Shown: positions 59,247 through 64,000 of the stretch, piece by piece
Layout of the letters: each line of letters opens with the position of its first letter
Numbering within the stretch: the first letter of the stretch is position 1
NCBI RefSeq assembly: GCF_900187405.1
Contig: NZ_LT896716.1
Span: forward strand, 930,001-994,000
Reading direction: 5' to 3'
DNA from: Geobacter sp. DSM 9736
GTDB taxonomy: Bacteria; Desulfobacterota; Desulfuromonadia; Geobacterales; Geobacteraceae
DNA: 64,000 nucleotides
Program-made: the position numbers and the translations under genes
Notes under the pieces: model-generated
The model's input: only the letters and a program-made list of their open reading frames with translations
Database searches by the model: none
Told to the model about the DNA's origin: nothing

Positions 59247-60281
59247 ATGAGGAAACCAACAGTATCTCAAGATGCTTTATGCTGCAGAGTCAGGACATCT
59301 TGGGCATGTAGGGGAAAAATAGGGAAAAGGCTAAGCCGACATCTTTTCATGTTCTTTACCTGGGGCCTGATGGCACTTGTCTTTCTGTCGGGGTGCAGCC
59401 GGCTGCAGACCAAACCGCTCTTTCAGGAAGCGAACGACCTCTTCAGTAAGGGAAGCTATCAGGCTTCCCTCGACAAATACGGGGAAATCAGCCGGAAAGA
59501 TCCCGCTGCGGGTGACAGAGTTCTGTTCGAGATGGGCATGATTCACGCGCATCCGAAGAACGAGCGGAAAGACTACCAGAGAGCCTTCGAGTGCTTCGAA
59601 AAAATAGTGATGGATTACCCTGAGAGCGGGTACAGAAAAGATAGCGAAATGATGATGTTTTACATCAACACTGTCACTGTCAGGGACAAGACCATTGCGG
59701 AGCAGGAAAAATTTATTGCTTCACAACAGGCGAGAATTGAGGCCCTTCAGCAGGAGTTAAAGCGCAAGAAGATTGAAGCGGAGAATGAAATACAGAAGCT
59801 GCGGGAGGATATCAAAGCGCTAGAGCAGAAGCGGCTTGCATTCATACTTGCGAACGGGTCAGCTGACAGAATCCAGATTGAAAAAAAGGAACGGCGATTG
59901 ACCTTGTACTCAAAGGGTGAGGTCATCAAAGCTTACAGGATAGCTTTGGGGGGGAATCCGAATGGTCCGAAAGAAAGGCAAGGTGATAACAAAACCCCGG
60001 AGGGGACTTACTACATCGCATCGAGAAACAGGGACAGCCAATATCACCTGTCGCTTCATATTTCCTATCCAAACGAGACGGACAAAAAGCGTGCAAAAGA
60101 ACTGGGTGTTTCACCCGGGGGGAACATCATGATCCACGGGATCAAGAAAGGTTTCTCCTGGGTCGGAGATATGCATACAGGGCTTGATTGGACCAAGGGC
60201 TGCATTGCCGTAACGGACGAGGAGATAGAGGAAATCGCCAAGCTGGCGTCGAACGGGACGGTGGTCGAGATAAAGCCTTAG
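59247..60281 (+). CDS. L,D-transpeptidase with coiled coil
   Basis: The 344-residue product starts with an N-terminal signal with a lipobox-like LSGCSRL (about residues 48-54). A TPR-like helical part (FQEANDLFSKGSYQASLDKYGEI) and a coiled coil follow. The C-terminal YkuD domain has the catalytic histidine in IMIHGIKKG and the cysteine in WTKGCIAVTDEE. It resembles YafK-type enzymes, which in E. coli are the relatives that detach Lpp (DpaA) or cross-link. The neighbour is the Lpp-like lipoprotein. The first 30 residues may not be translated; a start further in is possible. Confidence 0.85.
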   Translation: MRKPTVSQDALCCRVRTSWACRGKIGKRLSRHLFMFFTWGLMALVFLSGCSRLQTKPLFQEANDLFSKGSYQASLDKYGEISRKDPAAGDRVLFEMGMIHAHPKNERKDYQRAFECFEKIVMDYPESGYRKDSEMMMFYINTVTVRDKTIAEQEKFIASQQARIEALQQELKRKKIEAENEIQKLREDIKALEQKRLAFILANGSADRIQIEKKERRLTLYSKGEVIKAYRIALGGNPNGPKERQGDNKTPEGTYYIASRNRDSQYHLSLHISYPNETDKKRAKELGVSPGGNIMIHGIKKGFSWVGDMHTGLDWTKGCIAVTDEEIEEIAKLASNGTVVEIKP

Positions 60282-60388
60282 AGGTGAGCATTACTCCCGA
60301 ACTGCATCCCTCCTCATCTTGCGAATTGGATTTATGCCACTGAGTCCAGATCTGGGGGGTGAAGATGAATCAAGGTGAAGGTCGTTTT

Positions 60389-62845
60389 TTATGCCAGGTG
60401 GCGTTGTAGGGCTCTCCTCAGGTCAGACAGGTTGTACGGCTTCTGAATAAAGGTCGTAAGTTCTTCATCGACTATCTGCTGCATTACTTCCTGTCCGTCA
60501 TACCCGCTGGTCATTATCACTTTCTGGGTTGGATTCAGTTTTCGCAACTCGCGCAGGCACTCCTCGCCGTCCATGTTTGGCATTGTGAGATCGAGAAGAA
60601 CGATGCTGATCTCATCTGGAGAATAGAGTTTAAGCGCCTGCTCTCCGTCTTCGGCGACTACCACATGAAACCCCAGCTCGACAAGCATTTCCGTTGCTAC
60701 ACTTCTCACAGTCACCTCGTCTTCCACCAAAAGGATTGTTCCCTCTCCTTTCCAGTGCAGAGGGCTTTCGTTCAGTCTGCTTTCTTTCCCTGAATGACCG
60801 GATTGCGGCAGGATTACCCTGAAGGTGCTTCCCTTACCCATCTCGCTGTCGACCAAGATTGCTCCTTTGTGGCTTCGTACGATACCCAGGACAGCCGCCA
60901 TACCCAATCCGCGGCCTGTAAACTTGGTCGTGAAGAACGGGTCGAACAGTTTGGCAACAACTTCTTCACTCATACCGCAGCCGGTGTCCGAAACCTCTAT
61001 GAACACGCACTCCCCCTCCGGAAGCTGCTCCCCCGGCACCTGATTTTTATGAGAAGCCTCGGAACAATTCATGGTTCCGGTTCTAATGGCGATGAATCCG
61101 CCTTCTTCGCCTATTGCCTCAGACGCATTGATCACGAGGTTCATGATTACCTGCCTGATCTGTGTAGCGTCCACCGTGACCTGGGGAAGGGGCTGGTGCA
61201 GCTTGCAGCGCAGTTTTGTCTTCTTGGTTATGGAGACTTCGAGGATGTTCATCATTTCCTCGACTATACTGTTAATGTCCACATCTTCGATTACGAACCG
61301 CCCTTTACCCGAGTAGGCAAGCATCTGGCGGCAGAGGTCGGCTGCTCTGGCAGCAGCCTTCTGAGTTCTTTGCAGGCATTCGTTAGCGGGCGAGTCAGAG
61401 GGGAGTCGTTTCTGAGCCAGCTCGGCATTCGCAATGATCGCCGTCAAAATATTGTTGAAGTCGTGTGCAATTCCTCCCGCCAGGACGCCGAGACTTTCAA
61501 GCTTCTGGGCATGAAGGATCTGCATCTCAAGTTTCAGCCGCTCTTCCTCCGACTTTTTCCGGTGAGTGATGTCGGTTGCCGACCAGACGACCGTGGTGGG
61601 AGACAGGGGAGACACGTTTGCAGCATGCCAGACCTCCCTTCCCTCAAAAGGCAGCGGGTAGTCGACCGATACAAGACCGCCGGACGAAAGGCAATTCCTG
61701 ATTGTGGACAGAAACAGTTCCGCTTTTTCCGGAGGCAGCACCTCAGCAAGCATCTTTCCGGACATTTCCTTTACGGAGGATGATAGTTCAGAGCTCGTAG
61801 GCGCAACTTCGAGGATGCACCCATTCTCATCGAGGATCAGAAGTATGTCGGTCAGGGATGAGAAGATAGACCGAAGCTTATTTTCAGATGCTTTGAGCGC
61901 CTCCTCTGCAATGACTCGTTCCGTTATTTCAGACTGGAGCCTCTCGTTCGCCTCCGTAAGCTCGATTGTCCTGTCGTCCACCATCTTCTGGAGAACTATC
62001 GGCTGCCGTACTAGCCACCACACCGCGAGGGCAGCAAATGTACTCAGAAGAAGCACGGCGAGAGCTTCCACCAAAATGAGGTGAAGCGAGAACCATCCAC
62101 CTGCGGGTTCGACCGATAAAATCCACTGGCCATTTGGAACCTGGATTACCTGGCTGACTGGGTTCTTCAGGGTTCCGCCAGTTGAAGAGAAAACATCCTT
62201 TTCTCCCGTGTCAGGATGTATGCGGTATAGCTCGTAGCTGCATCCTTTTTCGGAGAGCCGCTGTATCCTGGCTTCTCTCAAAAAGTCCTCGGCTTTCATC
62301 AGGACGGCACTGAATCCCCAGAAGTATTCCGACCCGCTGTGGTCCCTTAGGAATATGGGTAAGCGTCCGACGGCGCCTTTCCCCCCCTGCACGAGCTCGA
62401 ACGGACCCGCGAGGGTGAGTGCCCGTGTGTGCAGCGCAAGCAGGGCTTCTTTGTTGCGTCGTGTGTCTTCTAGGACATTATGCCCTATGGCCTTTTCGTT
62501 TCCGTTCAGGGGAACGATGTCGGAAATTATGCCGTTTGGAGCGATCTGGAGGCTGCTGATGCTGCGGTATACCGCAAGGATGTCTCTCCCAAGCTGCTTA
62601 AAGTTGGGGATCTTGCCGTTGCTCTGGCGGATTACCGCGGCGAGGGTATAGGTGGTGGAAAGAGAATGGTAAAGGTAGTCTCGAATGTCGCCGGAAACCT
62701 GATTCGTCATATCCGCGACAGCCGCACGTCGTTTGTCCCTGCGGTTGGATTCGAGAACCCAGACCGATGTCCCCAGGACGAGCATCACAATGACAAAAGA
62801 CCCGACAATTGGTGCTGTCGACTTGATCAGCCTGAATTTAGACAT
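60389..62845 (-). CDS. Hybrid histidine kinase
   Basis: The 818-residue protein has an N-terminal membrane segment, a periplasmic sensor region (about residues 35-265), a second membrane segment, and a PAS domain (about 310-430). The HisKA/HATPase core follows with the phospho-acceptor histidine in GGIAHDFNN near residue 458 and GRGLGMAAV. The C-terminal receiver has its aspartate in LLDLTMPNMDG near residue 751 and the lysine in IQKPYN. It senses an unknown periplasmic signal. No separate partner regulator is adjacent. Confidence 0.92.
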   Translation of the reverse strand: MSKFRLIKSTAPIVGSFVIVMLVLGTSVWVLESNRRDKRRAAVADMTNQVSGDIRDYLYHSLSTTYTLAAVIRQSNGKIPNFKQLGRDILAVYRSISSLQIAPNGIISDIVPLNGNEKAIGHNVLEDTRRNKEALLALHTRALTLAGPFELVQGGKGAVGRLPIFLRDHSGSEYFWGFSAVLMKAEDFLREARIQRLSEKGCSYELYRIHPDTGEKDVFSSTGGTLKNPVSQVIQVPNGQWILSVEPAGGWFSLHLILVEALAVLLLSTFAALAVWWLVRQPIVLQKMVDDRTIELTEANERLQSEITERVIAEEALKASENKLRSIFSSLTDILLILDENGCILEVAPTSSELSSSVKEMSGKMLAEVLPPEKAELFLSTIRNCLSSGGLVSVDYPLPFEGREVWHAANVSPLSPTTVVWSATDITHRKKSEEERLKLEMQILHAQKLESLGVLAGGIAHDFNNILTAIIANAELAQKRLPSDSPANECLQRTQKAAARAADLCRQMLAYSGKGRFVIEDVDINSIVEEMMNILEVSITKKTKLRCKLHQPLPQVTVDATQIRQVIMNLVINASEAIGEEGGFIAIRTGTMNCSEASHKNQVPGEQLPEGECVFIEVSDTGCGMSEEVVAKLFDPFFTTKFTGRGLGMAAVLGIVRSHKGAILVDSEMGKGSTFRVILPQSGHSGKESRLNESPLHWKGEGTILLVEDEVTVRSVATEMLVELGFHVVVAEDGEQALKLYSPDEISIVLLDLTMPNMDGEECLRELRKLNPTQKVIMTSGYDGQEVMQQIVDEELTTFIQKPYNLSDLRRALQRHLA

Positions 62846-63183
62846 ACGTTAAAATCCGGAGCTCTTGGTGCATGCTATACAGCTTCCTACCTCTTGAGTA
62901 CACTATCCTATATTTTTCTCCAAAGCCAACCTGAAGTTTATTAAAATATACCCCCTGAGATGATCAGTTTTCCTGTCGGATGGGACTGTTTGTCGAATAA
63001 AAGAGGCAGCTGAACCGATTTTCACTGTAGAGCAGTCGGCAGGTCCTTCTTCTGTGTAAATAGCAAGGCAGATAAGGTGTTCTCAGGAATTGTGGGAGGC
63101 CCGTAGGTACAGAAACGGAGAAGGGGACAGGCAAATGCTGTCCCCTTCTTAGTTAAAACCCATCCAATCAGGTTTTCGAGCTG
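62846..63183. other. Intergenic region without a clear gene
   Basis: About 340 nt. It has the promoter side of the kinase gene (AT-rich, about 62880-62950) and a strong hairpin at 63118-63151. Nothing coding is seen. Confidence 0.5.
63118..63151. terminator. Bidirectional terminator hairpin
   Basis: GAAGGGGACAG-gcaaatg-CTGTCCCCTTC, followed by TTAGTT. It would end transcripts from both sides, including the small membrane-protein gene. Confidence 0.75.
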
Positions 63184-63312
63184 TCAGTCTTCTCCTTCAT
63201 CTCCCGCCATCATGTCCACCGGATGCATGCCTCGATGACCGGTGTATCCCATGAATCCGAATCCCAGACCCAAGAGAGACATAAGGCTGAACAGTACGAT
63301 GAATGTTGTCAT
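63184..63312 (-). CDS. 42-residue membrane protein
   Basis: A short frame from ATG 63312 (MTTFIVLFSLMSL) to TGA at 63184-63186. A single hydrophobic segment (about residues 4-22) is followed by GYTGHRGMHPVDMMAGDEGED. AAAGGAGGGATTGGTC is a strong ribosome site. The small protein has a His- and Met-rich tail that might bind metal. No family recognised. Confidence 0.6.
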   Translation of the reverse strand: MTTFIVLFSLMSLLGLGFGFMGYTGHRGMHPVDMMAGDEGED

Positions 63313-63469
63313 GACCAATCCCTCCTTTCATACTGCGTCCTGCTTTAATTAAATTATAGCACTTCTGCAGGAAATGGGGAGAGTGAATCATGCCAAACTC
63401 ACCTTGACACCCCTTGCTTTTCTCACTATCGTGATGCCCTTAGAAAAAACCCATAAGGGAGGAACCAGA

Positions 63470-63979
63470 ATGAGGAAATTTGTCGTGACGGGGACCGTGA
63501 TTGCGCTGCTTGCAGGAGGTACTGCCTACGCCGAGTTTGAGGGATTGAAGGCGCTTGGAAAGGAAGCGGGCAAATCGGTGGTTTCGGGGGCCAAGGAAAA
63601 TGTGCTGAACCAGGTTACCAAAAAACTGAAAAAAGTGCAGAACGAAAAAGGGCCGATCAAGTTCAAGACCGGAAAGGCCGAAGTGGACCCGGCCTGTGAT
63701 AAAACCATGACGTCCATCGCTGCGATAATGGCAGATTATCCTGGTTTCCATGTACAGGTGGACGGCCACACCGACAATGTCGGGAGGCCGGAGGCAAACC
63801 TCAAGCTGTCCCAGGAACGTGCCGAGGCGGTGGTATCATACCTTGTGGAGAAAAAAGGTGTAGAGGCAAAGCGGCTTTCGGCAAAAGGATTCGGAGACAC
63901 CCAACCCATTGCCGATAACAAGACGAAAAAGGGGCAGGCAAAAAACCGCAGGGTCGATTTTACCGTAACCAAGCTGTAG
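63470..63979 (+). CDS. OmpA-family protein
   Basis: Start at ATG 63470 (MRKFVVTGTVIALL) after GGGAGGAACC. The 169-residue product has a signal peptide (TAYAEFE), a helical linker and a complete OmpA C-terminal domain with the peptidoglycan-binding residues in VQVDGHTDNVGRPEANLKLSQERAEAVVSYL and NRRVDF. It anchors to peptidoglycan by its diaminopimelate site. The N-terminal part is too short for a barrel, so it is a periplasmic or lipid-free anchor. Confidence 0.9.
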   Translation: MRKFVVTGTVIALLAGGTAYAEFEGLKALGKEAGKSVVSGAKENVLNQVTKKLKKVQNEKGPIKFKTGKAEVDPACDKTMTSIAAIMADYPGFHVQVDGHTDNVGRPEANLKLSQERAEAVVSYLVEKKGVEAKRLSAKGFGDTQPIADNKTKKGQAKNRRVDFTVTKL

Positions 63980-64000
63980 CCCACCACCATCCAAACTTCC

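Overview
The window looks like a member of the Geobacteraceae or a close relative (Desulfuromonadales). The evidence is the content: DUF3793, c-type cytochrome, ResB/CcsA and CzcA-type efflux genes, and two GEMM-I riboswitches of the cGAMP type that is typical of Geobacter. Positions 1 to about 53307 read as the right-hand part of an integrative and conjugative element (ICE). It ends in a 3' fragment of a tRNA-Cys gene (53256-53307), beside a leftward tyrosine integrase. The rest, to 64000, reads as chromosome. The left end of the element lies outside the window.

From left to right: (1) 1-7550, a leftward DNA-processing operon: SSB, a Sak4-like RecA-fold annealing ATPase, an unknown protein, a large N6-methyltransferase/DEAH-helicase fusion, a small membrane protein, a Cas4/RecB-like nuclease, another small membrane protein and a partial gene. 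Nearly every gene has its own GC-rich multi-hairpin leader of about 90-110 nt, and several of these share a fold. (2) 7550-8250, a regulatory gap with oppositely oriented promoter candidates and two tandem leftward terminators. (3) 8250-44600, rightward metal and redox cargo: a broken DUF3793 gene; an HMA/glycine-zipper/P-type ATPase group; a Fur-family regulator with a Fur-box-like site; a HemP, porin, FTR1, P19, DUF2318, FtsX, ABC and TlpA iron-uptake operon like the Campylobacter p19 system; a cytochrome, a NosL-like protein and a beta-barrel; a CzcCBA/CusCBA-type efflux operon with a PII-like protein; ResB/CcsA; three related secreted Cys-rich proteins; two porins; a CxxC-HMA P1B ATPase; and a single-domain receiver. 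(4) 44650-51634, leftward transfer genes: a lytic transglycosylase, a NusA-like S1/KH protein, a TraD-like coupling ATPase, an HD-domain protein (possible MobH-type relaxase relative), TraF and TraH. (5) 51811-53307, the integrase, three 11-bp direct repeats and the att remnant.

The chromosomal part holds a nuclease-XPD-type helicase fusion, a zinc-ribbon protein, FxsA, two tandem cGAMP-type riboswitches each with its own terminator, and then an envelope module. That module has a LysM/L,D-transpeptidase lipoprotein, an Lpp-like coiled-coil lipoprotein ending in lysine, and a second L,D-transpeptidase. A hybrid histidine kinase, a 42-residue membrane protein and an OmpA-family protein complete the window.

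The most interesting signals are the shared structured leaders of the recombination operon, the ICE-borne NusA-like protein together with the tandem terminators, the cGAMP-riboswitch-controlled Lpp/L,D-transpeptidase module, and the trio of Cys-rich secreted proteins in the metal cargo. All calls come from reading the sequence; no database search was possible.
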